Shown: positions 1 to 6,203, counted from the first letter of the stretch. The stretch is DNA of 6,925 nt from Balneolales bacterium (GCA_022360375.1 JAKSCW010000242.1:1-6925), one strand, 5' to 3'. Notes: generated by a model not told the origin, from the sequence alone. A program made the numbers and translations.

Positions 1-188
1 ACCCGCGCTTTTATTTCTTCCGCGAACCGAAGTCCCTGGTTACTGGTTTCGAACACATAGATATGATGACCACGTTTTTTCTCTTTTAACCCGTTTTGGA
101 GTACATCAGCCGAAGGAGTCTCTCTTACTGCCTCGATTTCCTTCTCAATAGCGAAAATGGCTTTTTCAATGACATTGTTTATGGACAA
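1..188 (-). CDS. Partial hypothetical protein, 3' end outside window
   Basis: An open minus-strand frame enters from the left edge and is uninterrupted back to a stop near position 225. There is no ATG in it. The TTG at 188-186 is the best visible start and reads LSINNVIEKAIFAIEKEIEAV, after which come TPSADVLQNG and HHIYVFETSNQGLRFAEEI. The first 25 residues look like a charged amphipathic helix, possibly coiled coil. The IYVFETSN part looks like a beta strand followed by a turn, so this is probably the N-terminal end of a larger globular protein. I do not recognise the family and give no function. The motif AIEKEIEAV recurs in the broken frame at 1440-1469 with mostly synonymous differences, which supports real coding. 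The start is uncertain, and a frame break upstream could hide a longer N-terminus. Confidence 0.4.
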   Translation of the reverse strand, partial: MSINNVIEKAIFAIEKEIEAVRETPSADVLQNGLKEKKRGHHIYVFETSNQGLRFAEEIKAR

Positions 189-236
189 AAGGAACCGCTT
201 TTTGTTGAAATATTTCGGGTAAGGTACTTAGATTTT

Positions 237-374
237 CTATTCGTTATCCTGGCAGATTGTAAACTTTGAGCATTCGGCAGCTATTAAATTCTTACATCTT
301 ATGTCCCTGTTACTCATTTCTGAAATCGTGATATGAATCCCATCGCCGTACCATTTACAGCGGTACTCGAACAA
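237..374 (-). CDS. Possible small Cys-rich protein or gene fragment
   Basis: The frame is open from a stop at 386-384 to TAG at 239-237. With the TTG at 374 as start it gives 45 residues beginning LFEYRCKWYGDGIHITISEM and ending SKFTICQDNE. It has four cysteines and a protein-like composition, and parts such as IRCKNLIAAECSKF suggest a small metal- or disulfide-stabilised fold. There is no good ribosome binding site and no ATG at the front, so it could equally be the 3' part of a damaged gene. One extra base near the TAG would join it to a second frame at 243-166 that reads IENLSTLPEIFQQKAVPF and stops just inside the partial gene on the left. I do not recognise a family. This is a low-confidence call, recorded because the stretch is otherwise unannotated. 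Confidence 0.25.
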   Translation of the reverse strand: MFEYRCKWYGDGIHITISEMSNRDIRCKNLIAAECSKFTICQDNE

Positions 375-398
375 GGAGAGTTCTTAACGTTTTCTCAG

Positions 399-420
399 AA
401 GCCTTACTGTTAAAAGGCTT
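399..420 (-). terminator. Hairpin at 3' end of amidotransferase-like gene
   Basis: The arms AAGCCTT (399-405) and AAGGCTT (414-420) pair perfectly across an 8-base loop. The right arm overlaps the stop codon of the minus-strand gene ending at 419. No clear T tract follows on either strand, so it is not a textbook intrinsic terminator. It may protect the 3' end of the transcript or be a weak terminator. Confidence 0.35.
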
Positions 421-1275
421 ATTTATCTCCGGTATATTTGCCTAGCCAACATAAAGTATTCAACGCATATTGTGCATTGTCGCCATTCGGATATTCTCCA
501 GGTCCCGGACAAACAGTTTCTTTACCGCCAAGCCAGCCAGCATCTGCACCAATTACAACCCTTCCTTTTCCGGCTAACGTATTGCCATTATTACCGGAAG
601 AATCTGAATCAATAGCCCGTGCCCAAGTCACTCCAGGGGTTACGGTATCGCCATTTTGTTGGTTGATGACATTATCTAATCCACTGAGGCCAGCTACTGT
701 ATCAGTAAAGGAGTTAGCGTAAACACCACAGAAGCTTCGCGTGACGATGCTGCTAACAGCCGTTGAGTTGCTTGATGGAGCCAATGGCATCCTTCTTGCC
801 CGGTAACCGTAGGATGAGGGTATAAGTTCTCGCCATCCAGGATCACTTTATTATTACTTGGGTCCTTACTGCCATAGGCTGCAGCTTGCAGGCTTGTGAA
901 GAATACAGTGGTCACGGCACTGTCGAATGCTACGTGGTCGTTAAGTTGAAAACTACCTTCCTTAAATCCGGCATGGTTTGACATACACCAAAGACCACCA
1001 CCACTATGTACAAAATTAAGTATGTTCGCTAATGTTTCTTTGTCATAAGTGTAATTTATCCTGTTGGTAAGCACCAGCACGTCGTAAGTCGGATAAACAC
1101 AATCGGAAAGATCACTTTCCTTGCCAATTGTGTAGGCGTCTGCTCCAAAAGCTGCTTCTATGTCCTTAAAGAAGGTTTTTAATCGTTCCCCTGGTTTGGT
1201 AATCCCAAGTTTGCAGGTGGCCCCGGATACCTGAGTCTGGATTTGTTGGCCAAGCGGGTCGAGGTATATCTTCAT
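419..1275 (-). pseudogene. Glutamine-amidotransferase-like (ThuA/DUF4350-type) protein, frameshifted
   Basis: Two overlapping frames, 1275-694 (193 aa) and 790-419 (123 aa from an internal ATG), make one protein of about 285 residues if a single base is added near 785-795. The first frame starts MKIYLDPLGQQ with no signal peptide, so the product is probably cytoplasmic. YDVLVLTNR (64-72) followed by ILNFVHSGGGLWCMSNHAGF (85-104) is the strand, helix and Gly-rich turn of class I amidotransferase-like domains such as ThuA and DUF4350. The second frame supplies the matching end: GKGRVVIGADAGWLGG (236-251) and DNAQYALNTLCWLG (266-279), as in families where this fold ends with a repeated 'Na..lN.l.WL' element. 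I see no convincing Cys-His-Glu triad, so catalysis is doubtful and a carbohydrate-related or binding role is possible. The substrate is unknown. The start at 1275 is an ATG with an AT-rich leader and no Shine-Dalgarno site. The break may be real or a sequencing deletion. Confidence 0.6.
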
Positions 1276-1322
1276 ATTTGTATGATTTTAAAAATTGAGA
1301 TAAAATCTATAAAGCTCTTGAG

Positions 1323-1351
1323 GATATAGTAATTACTAATAATTATATCAA
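1323..1351 (-). promoter_or_regulatory. Sigma70-like promoter of the amidotransferase-like gene
   Basis: On the minus strand TTGATA (1351-1346) and TATATC (1328-1323) are separated by 17 bases. This predicts a transcript start near 1316 and a leader of about 40 bases before the ATG at 1275. The boxes resemble the sigma70 consensus rather than the TAnnTTTG type described in Bacteroides. The surroundings are AT-rich, so chance matches are possible. Confidence 0.4.
1327..1338. promoter_or_regulatory. Palindromic candidate operator for the GntR regulator
   Basis: TAGTAATTACTA is a perfect 12-bp palindrome with the form GT-AATT-AC, matching the general GntR-family operator shape N-GT-N-AC-N. It overlaps the edge of the -10 box and the spacer of the promoter above, the classic place for a repressor. 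The nearest regulator gene is the GntR-family gene that ends at 1604. The link between the two is inference. Confidence 0.35.
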
Positions 1352-1359
1352 TATACTTG

Positions 1360-1387
1360 TTTGAAATTTAAATGCTTACATTTCAAA
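1360..1387. repeat. AT-rich inverted repeat
   Basis: TTTGAAAT (1360-1367) and ATTTCAAA (1380-1387) form perfect 8-bp arms around a 12-base loop. The repeat lies just upstream of the putative -35 box at 1346-1351 and just after the stop of the broken small gene at 1405. It could be a second regulator site or a weak terminator for that gene. No T tract is obvious. Confidence 0.35.
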
Positions 1388-1404
1388 TTTTGGGAATCAG
1401 CTGG

Positions 1405-1574
1405 CTAAAAAGACTCCACGATTTCTTCTGCCACCTGCCTTTTACCGCTTCGATCTCTTTTTCGATGGCGACTATGCCTCTTTAGATCGTTCGAGTGTAT
1501 TCAATTCTTTTTTGTTAGTTCGGCGCTCCCTCGGTAGCAGCCTCAGGATGACTATTTGAAGCGAAACTCTTCAT
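1405..1574 (-). pseudogene. Wreck of a small gene with a charged-helix motif
   Basis: Short minus-strand frames follow each other in this stretch. An ATG at 1574 opens MKSFASNSHPEAATEGAPN and stops. Shifted frames then read ELTKK, NTLERSKEA, VAIEKEIEAVK (1440-1472) and QVAEEIVESF ending at TAG 1407-1405. Each step to the next frame is repaired by one added base, including one in the A run near 1520-1527. Together they would make a product of roughly 55 residues, mostly one charged helix. AIEKEIEAV here and in the partial gene at 123-152 are encoded with seven third-position differences in ten codons. This indicates that both once evolved as protein. The function is unknown. It lies 29 bases behind the GntR gene and may have been its operon partner. 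The reconstruction needs several repairs and is speculative. Confidence 0.3.
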
Positions 1575-1603
1575 ATTCCTAATTGAATCATTCTTAATCG
1601 GGA

Positions 1604-2497
1604 TTACTGTTCCCAAAGTTCTGAACGTATCATTTCCGCACTTCGATCTGAGAGTTTGTATTCCAGTTTCAGTCTTTTTTTCTCGGGAACCTTTTGTTCT
1701 ACCATTCGGGCACTATCCGGTGTATAAATAATCAAATCCGTTTCCCGTACAAATAACGGCAATGACTTCCCATATATGCTTCCTGCCACGAACGATCCTT
1801 CAAAAGGGATGACAGGTTTCAGTTCTGCTATTATTCGCGAAATAGAGTCTTCATCTGCAGTCACAAGCCCTATCGTTTGAATCCCGAACCGGTCTACTAC
1901 TGAGAGCAATACATCCGGATCATATCCATAAATGATGGGTATAATCATGATACTTTCCGCCAGCGATTTAAACTGGTTAATAAATCTGATGGGCACAAAA
2001 AGCGCATCATAAGTTGCAGCACTTTCGTATTGAGTCACATCAATTATCCGGCTTTTTACCCCAACTTCTTTTTTGATAGCATTCGCCAGCATGCCCCCAA
2101 GCTCCATATTTTCACCGACACTTGCGCAGGTTTGAATACGATCGGGCCATTCCATAAAATCAAGTTGTTCCTGGAAAAGCAGCTCTATTTCATTGTCATC
2201 TAAGCCGTAGCCTACCAGCTCTTCAATCAATGCCTGTACTTTCTCACCACCAATTTCGAGTCGCTTTTCTTTGTCCATCAGGGAAGTTTGGCGATTCACG
2301 ATGAATCCCTTTCCCTGCTCCCCGGTAATCAATCCTTCATCTGCAAGAATGTGATAGGCTTTACGAACGGTGTGGAAACTAGCCTCCAGTTGTTGACCCA
2401 ATTCACGGGTTGAAGGCAACACCTCTCCCACCTGGAATTGTTTGGTGGAAATCATCAGGCGAATCCGATCAGCAATATGTTTAGCAGAGTTTTTCAA
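1604..2497 (-). CDS. GntR-family transcriptional regulator with C-terminal alpha/beta domain
   Basis: This is a 297-residue DNA-binding regulator acting in the cytoplasm. Residues 4-68 are a GntR winged helix: IADRIRLMI helix 1, LPSTRELGQQL (27-37) and the recognition helix in SFHTVRKAYHIL (40-51), then the wing GEQGKGFIV (59-67). LPSTREL followed by TVRKAY is diagnostic of the YtrA-like side of the family. Residues about 75-115 form a charged helical linker. Residues 120-260 alternate hydrophobic strands (YDALFVPI, SIMIIPIIY, QTIGLVTA, TDLIIYTP) with helices. I read this as a Rossmann- or binding-protein-like sensor domain, as in several long GntR proteins. The ligand is unknown. The only plausible starts are the TTG at 2497 or a CTG at 2527, since no ATG precedes the winged helix. 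The TTG lies in the T tract of the upstream terminator, and an AAGAAGGG stretch in the hairpin arm could serve as ribosome binding site. The insertion of the repeat may have replaced the native start. A likely target is the palindrome at 1327-1338. Confidence 0.85.
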   Translation of the reverse strand: MKNSAKHIADRIRLMISTKQFQVGEVLPSTRELGQQLEASFHTVRKAYHILADEGLITGEQGKGFIVNRQTSLMDKEKRLEIGGEKVQALIEELVGYGLDDNEIELLFQEQLDFMEWPDRIQTCASVGENMELGGMLANAIKKEVGVKSRIIDVTQYESAATYDALFVPIRFINQFKSLAESIMIIPIIYGYDPDVLLSVVDRFGIQTIGLVTADEDSISRIIAELKPVIPFEGSFVAGSIYGKSLPLFVRETDLIIYTPDSARMVEQKVPEKKRLKLEYKLSDRSAEMIRSELWEQ

Positions 2498-2522
2498 AAA
2501 AAAGTCCCTTCTTGAGGGAGGA
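2496..2522 (-). terminator. Intrinsic terminator of the DUF559 gene, formed by hairpin repeat copy 1
   Basis: Read on the minus strand, TCCCT and AGGGA (2519-2515 and 2509-2505) pair perfectly across five bases, followed by C and a run of eight T (2503-2496). This comes 20 bases after the DUF559 stop and is a good rho-independent terminator. Its T tract contains the apparent TTG start of the GntR gene. Confidence 0.6.
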
Positions 2523-2540
2523 TTCAGGGGGGTGTGGTTA
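2501..2540 (+). repeat. DUF559-associated hairpin repeat, copy 1
   Basis: It has the order AAAGTCCC, hairpin, GGATTCAGGGG, GTGTGGTTA, and is the most diverged of three copies. The perfect stem of the others is reduced to TCCCT/AGGGA, and two bases are added around GGGGGGTGTGG. It runs in the plus orientation, so its GTGTG end faces the DUF559 gene. Confidence 0.8.
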
Positions 2541-2542
2541 AA

Positions 2543-2941
2543 TTATTTTCGTTTAATCCCATTCCTCTTTTCATAGTCAAGAACATACTGCTCTATGGCG
2601 GATAAAGCATCCCTGTTTTCGGGATAAATTTCTGAATCCTGAAAACGAAGTACTGTAATTCCCAGATTGTCAAAAAATGCTTCCTTTTCTTTGTCCTTTC
2701 GTTGAACCGCTTCTTGATTATGACTTACACCATCCACTTCAATAACCAGCATCAATTCCTGGCAAAAGAAATCAGCGATATAGTTTCCCAATGGTTTTTG
2801 GCGATGGAAATCATAGCCCAGGCATTGTTTTCGATTAAGGGAATTCCACAAAATTGCTTCTGCTTTGGTGGCGTTTTTACGAAGCTGGCGGGCTAGTTCT
2901 TTTAGCTTTGGATTATATGGTATGATTTTTCTTCTTGGCAT
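2543..2941 (-). CDS. DUF559-domain endonuclease (Vsr-like fold)
   Basis: This is a complete 132-residue protein of the DUF559 family, which has the PD-(D/E)XK fold shared with the very-short-patch-repair nuclease Vsr. Numbered from ATG 2941, family signatures occur in order: NATKAEAILW (23-32), GYDFHRQKPLGNYIADFFC (42-60), VIEVDGVSH (66-74) and GITVLRFQDSEI (94-105). D57, E68, D70 and H74 are the likely metal and catalytic residues, and all are present. The protein is therefore probably an active DNA nuclease, but the substrate is not known for this subgroup. An in-frame GTG at 2950 adds three residues inside the repeat. I prefer the ATG because AGGGG of the repeat lies ten bases upstream and MPRRKIIPYNPKLKELA is a usual family beginning. 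The gene is enclosed by hairpin repeat copies 1 and 2, which supply its terminator and its ribosome binding site. It lies in a cassette of 482 bp that looks mobile. Confidence 0.85.
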   Translation of the reverse strand: MPRRKIIPYNPKLKELARQLRKNATKAEAILWNSLNRKQCLGYDFHRQKPLGNYIADFFCQELMLVIEVDGVSHNQEAVQRKDKEKEAFFDNLGITVLRFQDSEIYPENRDALSAIEQYVLDYEKRNGIKRK

Positions 2942-2946
2942 TTCCG

Positions 2947-2982
2947 ACACACCCCTGAATCCCCTCTCAAGAGGGGACTTTT
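2947..2982 (-). repeat. DUF559-associated hairpin repeat, copy 2
   Basis: On the minus strand it reads AAAAGT, then the 8-bp stem TCCCCTCT/AGAGGGGA with a TG loop, then TTCAGGGGTGTGT. Its GTGT end faces the DUF559 start, and the GAGGGG and AGGGG stretches provide Shine-Dalgarno-like sequence for that gene. It is nearly identical to copy 3 and inverted relative to copies 1 and 3. Confidence 0.85.
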
Positions 2983-3010
2983 ACTAATCCATGTTCAATA
3001 ATAGCTATCC

Positions 3011-3346
3011 TCATAAAACTACATACTCGACTCTAATTCCAATTTTCAAATATTCGTATATAGCAAATGCTTTTCGGGTTAGTCTTTCATCTGCTGAAAA
3101 TAAAGCATCACAAAAAGTCGCCATTGTCGCATGTGAACTATCACTCATAAATGAGTTAAATTTATCTTCTTTATGTGTTTTTGGGTCGGAGTAATAACCA
3201 ATAGTATTCAATATGTTATATGCGACAGTAACTTTTTGATGTGTATGGTATTTCCTATCCGGATAAATTGGATGTTTATCTAATCCAAAAAATCTTTCAA
3301 GTGTATATTCTTCATTATACGGTGCTTTGTCTTTATACAATTCCAT
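3011..3346 (-). CDS. PIN-like domain protein, probable C-terminal remnant
   Basis: The product has 111 residues from ATG 3346. A TTG six bases upstream is the only other start, and a stop precedes it directly. The last half, MSDSSHATMATFCDALFSAD (67-86) and KAFAIYEYLKIGIRV (92-106), looks like the end of PIN-like nuclease domains, where an 'nD..Ha.yA..cD.f.s.D..l' pattern carries late acidic residues (here D69, D80 and D86). The early strand with the first catalytic Asp, expected 70 or more residues earlier, is missing. The family members I have in mind are much longer. It is therefore probably truncated at its 5' end, between 3350 and hairpin repeat copy 3. The leader is AT-rich, with no Shine-Dalgarno site. 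Its codon use appears more AT-rich than that of mutS. Family placement is by motif memory and is moderately sure. Function as a nuclease is unlikely in this form. Confidence 0.5.
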   Translation of the reverse strand: MELYKDKAPYNEEYTLERFFGLDKHPIYPDRKYHTHQKVTVAYNILNTIGYYSDPKTHKEDKFNSFMSDSSHATMATFCDALFSADERLTRKAFAIYEYLKIGIRVEYVVL

Positions 3347-3393
3347 AAGCAATTATTAAATAATAAAATACTATATAACTTTATGGAAAGAAT

Positions 3394-3430
3394 AAAGTCC
3401 CCTCTTGAGAGGGGATTCAGGGGTGTGTTA
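3394..3430 (+). repeat. DUF559-associated hairpin repeat, copy 3 and mutS terminator
   Basis: AAAG is followed by TCCCCTCT (3398-3405), TG, AGAGGGGA (3408-3415) and TTCAGGGGTGTGTTA. The stem is a perfect 8 bp. It starts 14 bases behind the mutS stop. On the minus strand the hairpin is followed by CTTTATTCTTT, so it can act as the mutS terminator. It has the same orientation as copy 1 and is inverted relative to copy 2. Confidence 0.85.
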
Positions 3431-3444
3431 AACGACTTTCTATT

Positions 3445-6110
3445 TCAACCAAGTACCCGTTTTAATTCCGTAATTAACATCAGTGCTTCGATAGGTGTCA
3501 TCCGGTTGGGATCGGTAGCTTCCAGTTTGTTTATAAGAGTTTCCAGGCGGGGATCAACATGGGTTGCAAACAAATTCATTTGCTCAATTTCCGACTGCTT
3601 TTCTATGGAATTGGATAGCTGCTTCGCCGCTTCTTTTTGCTGAATGGCTTTGCTTTCTACCGTTCCATTTGAATTGGTTATATCGAGACTATGACTTTCT
3701 AAATTAGACAGAATTTCTTTCGCACGATTAATTACGATTTCCGGAAGTCCGGCCATGTTCGCTACCTGGATTCCGTAACTATGATCGGCGCCACCGGGAA
3801 TGAGTTTACGCAGGAAAATTACTTTCCCATTATGCTCCTTCACCTGAACATTGAAATTCCTGATACGCTCGTACATTTGTTCCAGTTCGTTCAGTTCATG
3901 ATAATGGGTAGCAAAAAGGGTTTTTGCAGCAACCGGAGCATGATTATGTAAATATTCTGCCAGTGACCATGCGATACTTAATCCATCAAAGGTACTTGTT
4001 CCCCTTCCAACTTCATCTAACAAAATTAATGATCGCGGAGTAGCATTGTTTAGTATGTTCGCAGCCTCGTTCATTTCCACCAAAAAAGTGGATTCTCCAG
4101 CAGCCAAATTATCGGAAGCGCCTACACGCGTAAAAATCTTATCAACCAAACCGATGCTCGCCGATTCCGCGGGAACAAAACTTCCCACCTGCGCAAGTAA
4201 CACAATCAGGCCAGTCTGGCGAAGAATGATACTCTTACCTGCCATATTCGGCCCGGTGATGATCATTAGTTGTTGCTTGGAATTATTTAACAGAATGTCA
4301 TTTGGTATAAACGGTTCCCCAACGGCAGCGATTTCTCTACCACCGGGTGCCGACCTTTTTTAATATCAATATGCTCCGCGTCGCGAATTTCTGGTTTGGC
4401 GTAATTATTCTTGAATGCTACTTCTGCGAAGCTCTGTAAACAATCAAGTTGAGCTAATGCCTGGGCTATTTGTTGAATATCGTCCGCATATTCTGCCACA
4501 AACAATCGGAGCTCTTCAAATAACTTATACTCCAATGCTTTGCTTCGGTCTTCAGCTGAAAGCACCTTTTCTTCCACTTCTTTCAACTCCGGAGTAATAT
4601 ACCGCTCTGCATTTACCAGGGTTTGCTTACGGATGAAATGCTCCGGCACTTTATCCTTGTGTACATTGGTTACTTCAATATAGTACCCAAACACTTTGTT
4701 GTACCCTATTTTTAAGGAAGGGATTCCGGATTCTTCAGAAAGCTGATCCTTGATACGGGCAATATAGTCCTTTCCATTTCGGGCGATCTCGCGAATTTCA
4801 TCTAATTCAACATGCAGGCCTTCCCGAATCATATTCCCATCACGGATGCTTATCGGGGGTTCATCAACAATGGTCTTAGAAACCCTGTCCTGAACTTCAA
4901 TCAACAGTTTCAGCCGTTTGGCAATATCCTGAAGAAGTTCGGTTTCCCGGTTTGCAAATTGACTTTTTACCTTTGGAATTTGGGCTAGCGAACGCTCGAT
5001 TTGCTTCAAGTCACGAGCGTTGGTTCGTCCTACACAAATGCGGGAAATAAGCCTTTCTAAATCACCAATTTGATCCAATTCTTCCCGGATAGTTGCCCGA
5101 ATTTGGTGGTTTGCGAATAGTTCGTCTACAGCATCTAACCGATGCTGAATGGGAGTAATTCTTTTCAACGGCCGCATAATCCATCGGCGGAGTAAACGCC
5201 CTCCCATGGCAGTACAGGTTTCATCCATAATAGATATTAAGGTGCCTTCGGTACCTCCTTCCTGCATGCTTGTGGTGAGTTCCAGGTTACGCTTCGTTGC
5301 CGGATCGAGCGACATAAACTCGTTGCTTTCGTAGGCATACAATCTTCGGAGATGCCGCAGATACGCCTTTTGCGTTTCTTTCATATAGTGCAGCAAAGCA
5401 CCCGCAGCAACCTGGGCCACTTCCAACTCTTCTACCCCAAACCCTTTCAGAGAATGTGTTTTGAAGTGATCAATGAGTGTTTTATACCCATAATCTCCTT
5501 CAAAAACCCAATCATCGATAGTGGTTATATTAAACTGATGAAATGCATCAGCCAGTTTATTTTTTAATTTTGCCTGAATTAAGACTTCTGAGGGTTGAAT
5601 GGCGGCCAGCAAACTATCTAGCTGAGCTTCATTTACCTCACTCAGGCCGAATTCCCCGGTAGAAATATCAGAAAATGCTACTCCAATCAGTGGTCCTGCC
5701 CAAAACAACGAAATGATGTAGTTGTTTCGATTATGTTGAAGTAGATTTTCGGAAAGCGTGACTCCCGGGGTGGTGATTTCAGTTACATCACGTTCCACAA
5801 TTTTTCGACCTGCTTTCTTCGCTTCTTCCGGGCTTTCGGTCTGATCACAAACAGCTACTTTATACCCTCTTTTAACCAGCTTTGGGAGATAATTATCCAG
5901 AGCATGGTAGGGGAATCCTGCAAGGGGAGTTTGATCACCTCCGTTATTTCTTTTGGTGAGCGTAATCCCGAGTTCTTTGCTCACCAGAATGGCATCATCA
6001 GAAAATGTTTCGTAGAAATCCCCTACGCGAAAAAGCAAAATAGTTCCGGGGTACTGCCCTTTAATCTCTTCATATTGTCTCATTAATGGCGTTTGCTTAC
6101 GCGCTGTCAT
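3445..6110 (-). pseudogene. mutS: DNA mismatch repair protein MutS, interrupted by one frameshift
   Basis: MutS binds base mismatches and small loops as a dimer and recruits MutL using ATP. The gene appears as two frames: 6110-4287 (607 aa) and a second running from before 4266 to 3445. One added base in the C run at 4317-4320 restores a full 888-residue protein, the usual family length. Domain I has the mismatch-reading motif F32-Y-E34 in RVGDFYETF. The connector, lever (about 265-400 and 540-590) and clamp regions follow. After the break come Walker A GPNMAGKS (620-627), the FTRVGASDNLAAGESTF block (about 660-676), Walker B with DEVGRGTST (699-707), FATHYHEL (733-740) and the C-terminal dimerisation helices ending PIEALMLITELKRVLG. 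No canonical -1 slippery heptamer is present at the junction, so programmed frameshifting is unlikely. If the break is real, the cell makes a MutS without ATPase and is probably a mutator. If it is a base-calling error, the gene is intact. An AAAGGAAAG site lies nine bases before ATG 6110. Confidence 0.93.
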
Positions 6111-6119
6111 GTACTGATT

Positions 6120-6128
6120 CTTTCCTTT
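6120..6128 (-). promoter_or_regulatory. Ribosome binding site of mutS
   Basis: AAAGGAAAG on the minus strand lies nine bases before the ATG at 6110. It supports that start over any internal one and is one of the few Shine-Dalgarno-like sites in the window. Confidence 0.55.
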
Positions 6129-6203
6129 GCTAACTGTTTTCGATGATTTTGTAGTCTAAGAACATAGCAATGAATTGACTTAAAAACTATGAATGTTCCC
6201 GTT

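Noticed and set aside
341..358. GTACC/GGTAC inverted repeat as an operator
   Set aside because: Arms are only five bases and lie inside a possible small coding frame, so it is within chance expectation.
438..722. Plus-strand frame opposite the amidotransferase-like gene
   Set aside because: It is antisense to the conserved end of the minus-strand gene, has no family signature and is explained as a shadow.
1276..1603. tRNA, riboswitch or other structured RNA in the gap
   Set aside because: I found no cloverleaf, T-loop or known riboswitch core. The stretch is explained by a broken small gene, inverted repeats and a promoter.
2501..2982. Classical insertion sequence with transposase
   Set aside because: The enclosed gene is a DUF559 nuclease, not a known transposase, and I see no clear target-site duplication outside copies 1 and 2.
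2496..3430. Three similar short repeats as a CRISPR array
   Set aside because: The units alternate in orientation, spacing is over 400 bp and filled with genes, and there are no cas genes.
3383..3643. Plus-strand frame beginning MERIKSPLERGFRGV
   Set aside because: Its start is the hairpin repeat and the rest is antisense to the conserved C-terminus of mutS.
4310..4330. Programmed -1 frameshift in mutS
   Set aside because: The site TTGGGGAAC does not match an X-XXY-YYZ slippery heptamer, I see no obvious downstream stimulatory structure, and mutS is not known to use recoding.
4046..5567. Several plus-strand frames inside mutS
   Set aside because: All are shadows of the highly conserved mutS coding strand.
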